Assembly (NCBI RefSeq): GCF_938045775.1 | Contig: NZ_CALIBH010000254.1 | Location: 1-6,128, forward strand | DNA length: 6,128 nucleotides | Direction: 5' to 3' | From: an uncultured Campylobacter sp. | GTDB taxonomy: Bacteria; Campylobacterota; Campylobacteria; Campylobacterales; Campylobacteraceae | Part shown: in pieces, positions 1 to 5,156 of the stretch | How the letters are laid out: each line of letters opens with the position of its first letter | How positions within the stretch are numbered: position 1 is the first letter of the stretch | Program-made: the position numbers and the translations under genes | The notes under the pieces: model-generated | What the model was told of the DNA's origin: nothing | What the model saw: only the letters and a program-made list of their open reading frames with translations | Database searches by the model: none

Positions 1-20
1 TTGTTTTAATAGAAGCTGCA

Positions 21-329
21 ATGTTTATTTTGATGCTTATATATTTTGGCGCGTTGCTTGCTATGGCTGTATTTTTGTTCGATCAATTAGGCGATATTTA
101 TGGTTTTATCAAAAATCTTACCAATCCTGGCACTTCTACGAATGAGGTTACTTCTGTTGCTTTGTCTGTGTTATCAACTCTTGGTGTTTTTAAGGCTTTT
201 TGGGACGTCTTTAATCTTTATGCTCCGTTTTTAATATCATTGTTTTTGATAATAGGCGCAAAAATGGGTATGAAGCTACTTGAAAAACTTAGGAAAACTA
301 TAAATGAGCTTACTTATTATATTACTTGA
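21..329 (+). CDS. Small membrane protein, probable pVI-like minor coat protein (DUF2523-like)
   Basis: This is a 102-residue protein. It has a strongly hydrophobic N-terminal segment (about residues 2-20), a polar middle containing an N/T/S-rich stretch (32-42), a second hydrophobic segment (about 68-85) and a basic tail (K81-R91). Its place directly before the zot gene is where filamentous phages carry gene VI or its DUF2523 counterpart, a minor coat protein at the virion end that sits in the inner membrane before assembly. The assignment rests on position, size and membrane pattern rather than on clear sequence recognition. The reading frame is open upstream of the ATG to the window edge (no in-frame stop from base 3), and no good ribosome-binding site precedes base 21, so the true start may lie outside the window. 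The stop codon overlaps the GAGG ribosome-binding site of zot, which suggests translational coupling. Confidence 0.6.
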   Translation: MFILMLIYFGALLAMAVFLFDQLGDIYGFIKNLTNPGTSTNEVTSVALSVLSTLGVFKAFWDVFNLYAPFLISLFLIIGAKMGMKLLEKLRKTINELTYYIT

Positions 330-338
330 GGCTTCTAA

Positions 339-1439
339 ATGATAACTTACATCGTCGGCAATCCCGGTAGTGGTAAGACATATTATGCAGTTTTTAAAAT
401 TTATCAGCTTTTTATTTTCAAGCCAAAGGATACTTTCCTATCAAAGGTTATTAAGCCCGAGAAGCAGAAAGAATATTCATATTGCTATACCAATATCAAC
501 GGCTTTAAATTTGAGTTAGACGATAAATTTATAAAATTCGACTATGAAAAGTTTTACTCCGATCTTGAAGTCCTATATTTGCTTTATATGGATAAAGTGG
601 GCGATGACGTTCTAAATGAAAAAGCCAAGGAGCTAAATTTACATAATGTCTTAATAATCCTCGATGAGGCTCATAACTTCTTAAAAGCCAAAGAGGATAA
701 TATTTTAGTTTGGTGGCTTACCTATCATCGCCATTTATACCAGGATATTATGCTTATTACACAGGATTTATCGCTTATAAGTAACGAGTATAAGCGTATA
801 GCCGAGCATTTTGTAAAAGCCGTAGATAGCTCTAAGCGCCTATTCAAAAATAAATTTAGATATATGCTTTATGGCTCTTACAAAATGTATCAAAAAGACG
901 TTATGCAGAAATTTCACGTTCCGTATATGAAAGAGGTTTTTAATCTCTATCACTCGGGGCAAAATGCTTCTCAAAAATCTTTTGTTCGTAAATTTCTTTA
1001 TGTATCATTATTTCTGTTTATCACGCTATCTATATATTTTTATTTTTTTGTGAAAAGTTTCAATTCTGATGAATCCGCCGATTCCTCCGCCCCCGATACC
1101 CAATCCAATCAACCTATCGAAACCGCAAGCGGTAATAGCACTAAAGCTTTATTTAACGCTTCCGTTCCAAATTCTAATGAACCTCCTATCGGCTACATAT
1201 ACCAAATTTATTGTTTTTACGATCGCTGCTCCATTCAAAACGGCACTTACGATCACTTTGATCAGAGATACTTAAATTTCATCTTTTTGCGCTCCCCGCC
1301 TAAATTTAATGTGCGCTCGTTTAAAGGTAAAGGTATTACGTATTTCTTTGTCGGCTTTGATAAGCCCGTTTTCGATAACCTAAAGAAGGAAGAGTTAGAT
1401 GAAAAAAATTCTTTTTCTAGCGCTATTTATTCTAAGTAG
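339..1439 (+). CDS. zot: Zot / pI-type phage assembly ATPase
   Basis: This 366-residue protein is the inner-membrane motor of filamentous phage extrusion, homologous to f1 pI and Vibrio CTX-phage Zot. Walker A is GNPGSGKT (residues 7-14), Walker B is VLIILDEAH (104-112), and an ITQD motif (140-143) fits the sensor position. A single membrane segment (about 219-238), preceded by basic residues, puts the ATPase domain in the cytoplasm and the C-terminal 128 residues in the periplasm, where they should meet the secretin. The region just after the membrane (241-285) is rich in S, D, N, Q and P and is probably a flexible linker. C292 and C297 could form a disulfide. In Zot-family proteins this outer part includes the region tied to the zonula occludens effect in cholera phage Zot; toxin activity here is not shown. 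The ATG has a GAGG site at 328-331, 7 nt upstream. The 3' end overlaps the secretin gene by 41 nt. Confidence 0.93.
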   Translation: MITYIVGNPGSGKTYYAVFKIYQLFIFKPKDTFLSKVIKPEKQKEYSYCYTNINGFKFELDDKFIKFDYEKFYSDLEVLYLLYMDKVGDDVLNEKAKELNLHNVLIILDEAHNFLKAKEDNILVWWLTYHRHLYQDIMLITQDLSLISNEYKRIAEHFVKAVDSSKRLFKNKFRYMLYGSYKMYQKDVMQKFHVPYMKEVFNLYHSGQNASQKSFVRKFLYVSLFLFITLSIYFYFFVKSFNSDESADSSAPDTQSNQPIETASGNSTKALFNASVPNSNEPPIGYIYQIYCFYDRCSIQNGTYDHFDQRYLNFIFLRSPPKFNVRSFKGKGITYFFVGFDKPVFDNLKKEELDEKNSFSSAIYSK

Positions 1440-2568
1440 CGCATTCAGTGAGGAAGTCAAGCTTAATTTGCTTGATTTCGCCAACGTTGCTAGCCATAAT
1501 TCAAAAATCGATATTCTAATCAGTGATGAGATAGATCCGAATAGCTTTTATTTCTACACTGCTAAGAATTCAGACGTAACTATAAAACACTTTCGCAAAG
1601 CCATAGAAAGTAAAGGCTTAAAGCTCATTCTAACGGACGGCTTTTATTATGTTTTTAAGAAGAATAAGGACTATGGCGATGCTAATGGCAGCATTAGCGC
1701 CGAGCGCAGGCTAAGATATTTCACTCTTGCTAATAACTCCTATGACGACGCGGATAAGATAGTAAGCAAGATGACCGATCAAAACTCAAGCTATATCCGC
1801 TCTACAAACTCCGTAGTCTTTAAAGCAAGCGACGACGAATATAGCGACATAATAGATTTTGTGCAAAGAAGCGATAAAAAGCTCGAGCAGGTAAATTTTA
1901 AGCTTACTATACTTGAAACGAATACCAATGATTACAAAGATATAGGCTCGCATCTAAATTCTTTAGGCGACGTCGTTACCCGCTCCGATCTAAACTATTT
2001 CATAAATCTTATCACTATGCCTTATAGCGCTGAAACGAATGTCGTAACTACAAAGAAACGGGGCTTTTACGGAGTTCTTAGCCTGCTTCAGCAAAACGGC
2101 GTAACGACTATCAAGCAAAGCCCTTTTCTGGTCGCAAAAAGCGGCGCCGAGGTATATTTTTCCTCCGTCGAAAATGTGCCGTATCTAACGAACACCAGCA
2201 CCTACACTCAAAACGGCACCGCCACTCAAAACAGCTACGAATACAAGGATGTAGGCTTAAAAATCAAAATTCGCCCGGTTGTGCTTCAGAATTCAAACGT
2301 CGATTTTAGCCTTGATTTGGTGGTTGAGGACTTATTAGATACGCAAAACACCCTTACGCCGCGCACGAGTAAAAAGGAGCTCAAATCAAATTATAGCCTT
2401 AAGCGGGGCGAGCTTTTGGTTTTAAGCGGCATTAACAAAGACGTTGCCTATTCAAAACGTAACGGCGTGCCGCTACTCAAGGATATACCTATACTCAAAT
2501 ATCTTTTCTCTATCGAGCAGAATTATAAAAGCACTAGCGTTATAACCCTTACGATAGAGGTAAATTAA
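1399..2568 (+). CDS. Filamentous phage secretin (pIV-like outer membrane export channel)
   Basis: This 389-residue protein should form the multimeric outer-membrane gate through which the virion leaves. A Sec signal peptide (KK at 2-3, hydrophobic core 4-15) probably ends near residue 17 (AFS/EE). It is followed by an N0-type domain (about 18-90), an N1-type domain (about 104-185) and a C-terminal secretin domain (about 215-389). The secretin hallmark near the C terminus is clear: GVPLLKDIPILKYLF at 356-370, preceded by LKRGELLVLSGI (334-345). The length is close to f1 pIV, so it is a phage-dedicated secretin rather than a longer type II or IV pilus one. The start is supported by AAGGA (1386-1390), 8 nt before the ATG, and by the signal peptide beginning exactly there. 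It starts inside zot in another frame, so zot and the secretin are surely co-transcribed. No lipoprotein cysteine is visible, so targeting by a pilotin cannot be inferred. Confidence 0.93.
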   Translation: MKKILFLALFILSSAFSEEVKLNLLDFANVASHNSKIDILISDEIDPNSFYFYTAKNSDVTIKHFRKAIESKGLKLILTDGFYYVFKKNKDYGDANGSISAERRLRYFTLANNSYDDADKIVSKMTDQNSSYIRSTNSVVFKASDDEYSDIIDFVQRSDKKLEQVNFKLTILETNTNDYKDIGSHLNSLGDVVTRSDLNYFINLITMPYSAETNVVTTKKRGFYGVLSLLQQNGVTTIKQSPFLVAKSGAEVYFSSVENVPYLTNTSTYTQNGTATQNSYEYKDVGLKIKIRPVVLQNSNVDFSLDLVVEDLLDTQNTLTPRTSKKELKSNYSLKRGELLVLSGINKDVAYSKRNGVPLLKDIPILKYLFSIEQNYKSTSVITLTIEVN

Positions 2569-2569
2569 A

Positions 2570-2704
2570 ATGAGTATGAGAGCATACGGCATATTATTCG
2601 GGCGACGGCCGCAGAGAAAAGCAAGCGACGAGGCACGAGGAGCGCGCTTTTCTCTGCTCCCTTGTCAATTTAATAAAAATCTGTCACTCTTAAATAAAGC
2701 TTAA
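2570..2704 (+). CDS. Possible 44-residue ORF between secretin and rep (doubtful)
   Basis: An ATG one base after the secretin stop opens a 44-residue frame with an arginine-rich middle (FGRRPQRKASDEARGAR) and no recognised domain or membrane segment. In its favour: an AGAGG sequence (2556-2560) lies 9 nt upstream, and its TAA ends two bases before the rep ATG, as expected for coupled genes. Against it: most of the frame runs through a strong inverted repeat whose structure dictates the residues, and the composition is GC-richer and less codon-biased than the neighbours. It could be a real leader-type peptide or a chance frame over a non-coding control region; the latter is more likely. Confidence 0.22.
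   Translation: MSMRAYGILFGRRPQRKASDEARGARFSLLPCQFNKNLSLLNKA
2611..2657. repeat. Perfect 12-bp inverted repeat, long hairpin; candidate replication origin or packaging signal
   Basis: GCAGAGAAAAGC (2611-2622) is matched exactly by GCTTTTCTCTGC (2646-2657). Inside it, GCG (2625-2627) can pair with CGC (2643-2645) past a two-base AA bulge, giving about 15 pairs around a purine-rich loop containing two CGAGG copies (2629-2633 and 2636-2640). It lies just upstream of the rolling-circle rep gene, in the longest gene-free stretch. In filamentous phages such a place holds the plus-strand origin, the packaging hairpin or a terminator. No strong T-run follows, so a simple Rho-independent terminator is less likely. 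The structure is certain, the role is inferred. Confidence 0.75.
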
Positions 2705-2758
2705 AGATGTTTGGACTAAATGAGGCTGATCTTTTAGCTGTAAAGCTTAAAATTGACA
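2662..2758. promoter_or_regulatory. Repeat-rich putative rep control region (inverted TGTCAATTT and 11-bp direct repeats)
   Basis: The AT-rich sequence before and into rep holds several related short repeats. TGTCAATTT (2663-2671) recurs inverted as AAATTGACA (2750-2758). TGTCA occurs again at 2682-2686, 19 bp after the first copy. The 11-mer TAAAGCTTAAA appears at 2695-2705 and 2741-2751. This arrangement around the rep start fits a promoter with operator or Rep-binding sites and possible autoregulation. No convincing -35/-10 pair can be picked, though TAATAAAAT (2671-2679) is -10-like. The repeats are seen; the function is inference. Confidence 0.35.
2695..2751. repeat. 11-bp direct repeat TAAAGCTTAAA (two copies flanking the rep start)
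   Basis: Identical copies lie at 2695-2705 and 2741-2751, 46 bp apart, one just before and one just inside the rep coding sequence. Each is built around an AAGCTT palindrome. They could be iteron-like or operator sites, but AT-rich composition makes a chance match possible. Confidence 0.4.
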
Positions 2759-4059
2759 GACAACGAAAGTTTTTGCAGGATTATAAATTCGTAAATTCTT
2801 TCGGCGAAGAAAAAAGTCTGCTTTCGGTCTCAAAGTCTGCAAACTTTTCAAGCACCTATTACGCCGAGGTAGCCAATAGGACAAATACTATCCATATGCT
2901 TTCAATCAAACATGAGCTGGTGCCCGTGTTTCTAACCATTACCTTAAACGGCTGTTTTCGTAAGGCGCTAGTGGGTAATTTTGCTACCTTTACCACCAAG
3001 GATATTAGATCGCTTCCGATAGAACAGAAACAGAAGCTTAACGAGGGCGTGCCTTTTACTATCAAGGATTTAGCCAACGTTTTAAATTATAATTTTCATA
3101 AATTTACTAAACGTTTTAGGCGCGTTTATGAGGGCGAGGTATTTCAGTATATCCGCACCTTTGAGCCGCATAAAAATGATGGCGTGCCGCATATTCACGC
3201 TTTGATATATGCCCCAAGGCATACAATTCCGTATCTGCTTAAAATTTACAAAGACGTATTCTATGCCCCACAGAATTTAAGAAATGAGCGTTTAACTGCG
3301 GCTCAAATAGCAAACGGCGAGATTAACGGGTTTCAGACCTCTATAAACAACGCCACGGGTTATGTGATGAAATATATCACCAAGACCTTTATAAATTTCA
3401 ACGAAACTGACGATATTAACGAGGTTCAGGCGTGGTTTATAAAGCATAAAATTCGCAGGTTTCTATCCTCGCAAAACCCAATCCCGCTTTGGGTTTACCG
3501 TAAGATAAATTTCATTAAAGGTTTGCGTGATCTCGGCAACCTCAATATCCTAAAAGACTTTAACGATACACTTATAGAGTGGGATTATAAGAGCCAAAGT
3601 ATTTTTATGAGTATTCCTTACACTTCAGAGGAGCTTATCTACGAGGACGGACACCTGCTATATTACGTCTGCGGTCGGCTTAAGCATGAATACGTTAAGA
3701 GTATCAATCCAGCTCAAAGCGTCGGTAAAATCCAATCTCACGAGTTTAAATCTATTCAAAAGGTTTATAATAGCGGCGAAAAACCTATAATCTACAAGCC
3801 TAGCAAGATATTTCGCACCGCTTGGAAAGATATGAGCGATGAAAGACTTAAACTCTATTGGCGCAATAATCAAAACGAAATGACGGACGACATTCTAAGC
3901 GTCCAAGATTACGCTATGCTTGAGAATGAAATGATCGAGCGCGGCTTCTTGCAACGATACAAAAATCATATCAGATATTTTACCGAGCATGCTTTAGAGG
4001 ATATTAGGGAATTAGAATTTAAGTATTCCAATAATGGCGTTATGCCGTATCCGTTTTGA
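2707..4059 (+). CDS. HUH-type rolling-circle replication initiator (Rep)
   Basis: This 450-residue protein should nick the plus strand at the phage origin and become covalently linked to the 5' end, starting rolling-circle replication. The HUH-endonuclease motifs are in order: motif 1 VFLTITLNG (74-82); the metal-binding HUH motif DGVPHIHALIYAP (158-170, with H162 and H164); and a tyrosine motif ATGYVMKYITK (216-226) with candidate nucleophiles Y219 and Y223 and lysines K222 and K226. Paired tyrosines and the wording of motifs 2 and 3 resemble the P2 gene A / GPA-type Rep group more than f1 gene II; this comparison is from memory. The C-terminal 200 residues have no recognised domain. The ATG is bounded by an in-frame stop 10 nt upstream and has only a weak purine-rich leader, so initiation may depend on coupling or be low. 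The last 17 residues (434-450) recur at the end of the downstream methyltransferase. Confidence 0.87.
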   Translation: MFGLNEADLLAVKLKIDRQRKFLQDYKFVNSFGEEKSLLSVSKSANFSSTYYAEVANRTNTIHMLSIKHELVPVFLTITLNGCFRKALVGNFATFTTKDIRSLPIEQKQKLNEGVPFTIKDLANVLNYNFHKFTKRFRRVYEGEVFQYIRTFEPHKNDGVPHIHALIYAPRHTIPYLLKIYKDVFYAPQNLRNERLTAAQIANGEINGFQTSINNATGYVMKYITKTFINFNETDDINEVQAWFIKHKIRRFLSSQNPIPLWVYRKINFIKGLRDLGNLNILKDFNDTLIEWDYKSQSIFMSIPYTSEELIYEDGHLLYYVCGRLKHEYVKSINPAQSVGKIQSHEFKSIQKVYNSGEKPIIYKPSKIFRTAWKDMSDERLKLYWRNNQNEMTDDILSVQDYAMLENEMIERGFLQRYKNHIRYFTEHALEDIRELEFKYSNNGVMPYPF

Positions 4060-4063
4060 AAGG
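4004..4063 (+). repeat. 60-bp imperfect direct repeat, copy 1 (rep 3' end)
   Basis: It is paired with 5090-5149 at a constant offset of 1086 bp, with 49 of 60 bases identical. It covers the last 17 codons of rep, the TGA stop and the AAAGG ribosome-binding site used by the methyltransferase gene. Nine of the eleven differences are third codon positions; the others are the second base of one P/L codon and of the stop codon. Confidence 0.93.
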
Positions 4064-4074
4064 ATAATATTTTG
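4059..4074 (+). promoter_or_regulatory. Ribosome-binding site supporting a TTG start for the methyltransferase
   Basis: AAAGGA (4059-4064) overlaps the rep stop and lies 7 nt before TTG at 4072. That TTG opens the frame directly into the methyltransferase motif I. No in-frame ATG lies between the site and motif I, so TTG is the best start; it is the only non-ATG start among the genes here. Confidence 0.75.
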
Positions 4075-5145
4075 CATATTGCGACTATCTTTTCAGGTAT
4101 CGGCGTAGCGGAGATGGCGTATCGCAAGGTGTTCGGCTATAGCAGCACGATATTTGCTTGCGAAATTGACAAATTCGCGCGCCGTAGTTATGAAGCCAAT
4201 GCGCTCAACCACCAAAACGTGCCTTTTTATGAGGATGTCCGCACCCTAGATGCTACGAAGTATCACGGACAAATAGGCATACTTGTAGGCGGCAGCCCCT
4301 GCCAAGACTTTTCTATCGCAGGAGAGCGAGCGGGCACGGAGGGGGATCGCGGCAATCTCATCTGGCAATACTATCGCATAGTGAAAGAATGCCGCCCGGA
4401 GGTTTTCGTATTCGAAAACGTCAAAGGCTTTCTATCGATCGAAAAGGGCAAGGCATACGTGAATTTCCTGAATGCTTTGCGCGATCTTGGCTATCACTGC
4501 TACGCTGAAATTCTCAACACCAAAGACTACGGTATTCCTCAAAATAGAGAGCGACTATATATAGTCGGCTTCCTTGATGCGGATAGGTATTTTTCCTTTC
4601 ATTTCGCACCTAAACAGTCTCTGAAGCTTACGCTCGGGGATATGCTAGAGACCTCTGTAGATGAAAAATATTTTTTGAGTGAGCACGCGATTGCGGGAAT
4701 GAGGCGAAAGAATCCGAAATTTAAAGGGCGATTCAGCTCGGTTTCGGAATTTGATGGCGTAAGCAACACTTTAACTACAAATCAGGGCGCACGCAGAACT
4801 GATACTTTCATTAAGATATTAGGCGAGCTGGATTTCAAAACCAAAGACACTAATAAAAGAGTATATGATATAAATGGAATCTCCCCCACCCTTACTACCA
4901 GAAGCGGCGGACAAACGGAGCCGAAAATATTACAACGATTACTCTGCGGTGAGCGCATACGTAAACTCACTCCGCGCGAATGTTTGCGCCTGCAAGGCAT
5001 CGGCGATGATTTCAAAATCGTAGTGAGCGATACGCAGATATACAAGCAGGCGGGAAATGCTATGAGCCAAAACGTCGTAGAGATGATTTTTAGAGAGTTG
5101 GAATTCAAATATTCCAATAACGGCGTTATGCCATATCTATTCTAA
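4072..5145 (+). CDS. C5 DNA-cytosine methyltransferase, phage-type orphan
   Basis: This 357-residue enzyme should transfer a methyl group from S-adenosylmethionine to C5 of cytosine in double-stranded DNA. The motifs of the family are complete and in order: I, ATIFSGIG (4-11); IV, GGSPCQDFS with catalytic C77; VI, FENVKGF (114-120); VIII, QNRER (157-161); then a target-recognition region (about 185-295); IX, RKLTPRECLRLQGI (297-310); and X, QAGNAMSQNVV (326-336). The recognition region holds two similar segments, GVSNTLTTNQGA (229-240) and GISPTLTTRSGG (269-280). The target sequence cannot be read from the protein. No restriction endonuclease is nearby, so it is probably an orphan that protects phage DNA from host restriction or alters regulation. 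Its last 17 residues (341-357) repeat the Rep C terminus and lie beyond motif X, where family members usually end soon after. Flanking direct repeats suggest later acquisition as a cassette. Confidence 0.93.
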   Translation: MHIATIFSGIGVAEMAYRKVFGYSSTIFACEIDKFARRSYEANALNHQNVPFYEDVRTLDATKYHGQIGILVGGSPCQDFSIAGERAGTEGDRGNLIWQYYRIVKECRPEVFVFENVKGFLSIEKGKAYVNFLNALRDLGYHCYAEILNTKDYGIPQNRERLYIVGFLDADRYFSFHFAPKQSLKLTLGDMLETSVDEKYFLSEHAIAGMRRKNPKFKGRFSSVSEFDGVSNTLTTNQGARRTDTFIKILGELDFKTKDTNKRVYDINGISPTLTTRSGGQTEPKILQRLLCGERIRKLTPRECLRLQGIGDDFKIVVSDTQIYKQAGNAMSQNVVEMIFRELEFKYSNNGVMPYLF

Positions 5146-5149
5146 AAGG
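5090..5149 (+). repeat. 60-bp imperfect direct repeat, copy 2 (methyltransferase 3' end)
   Basis: This is the partner of 4004-4063. It covers the last 17 codons of the methyltransferase, its TAA stop and the AAAGG ribosome-binding site that lies 7 nt before the integrase ATG. In the centre this copy has the small dyad ATAAC-GGC-GTTAT (5117-5129); copy 1 has the same with one mismatch. Recombination between the copies would remove exactly the methyltransferase unit and leave rep joined to int with a working ribosome-binding site. Confidence 0.93.
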
Positions 5150-5156
5150 CTTTAAG

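Noticed and set aside
1069..1275. 68-residue + strand frame inside zot, proline-rich at its start
   Set aside because: It lies wholly inside zot in another frame, has no ribosome-binding site, and its composition follows from the zot linker codons.
2611..2671. Rho-independent terminator after the secretin gene
   Set aside because: The stem is strong but the loop is long and the sequence after it is TCCCTTGTCAATTT, without a T-run. An origin or packaging role was preferred, though termination cannot be excluded.
2859..3077. 72-residue minus-strand frame opposite rep
   Set aside because: It is antisense to the region encoding Rep motif 1, with no domain or start signal; a shadow of the real gene.
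3658..3873. 71-residue minus-strand frame opposite rep
   Set aside because: It is antisense to conserved-frame coding sequence, has no recognisable feature, and all neighbouring genes are on the other strand.
4024..4056. dif-like Xer site in the repeat centre (ATAA / TTAT dyad)
   Set aside because: The dyad is only 4-5 bp, both copies are inside coding sequence, and the differences between copies track codon third positions. The element also has its own integrase.
4782..5117. 111-residue minus-strand frame opposite the methyltransferase
   Set aside because: It is antisense to the recognition region and motifs IX and X of a clearly real gene; no start signal or domain is visible.
4004..5149. 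Insertion-sequence or transposon origin for the methyltransferase unit
   Set aside because: No terminal inverted repeats, transposase or short target duplication are present; the flanking repeats are long, direct and coding.
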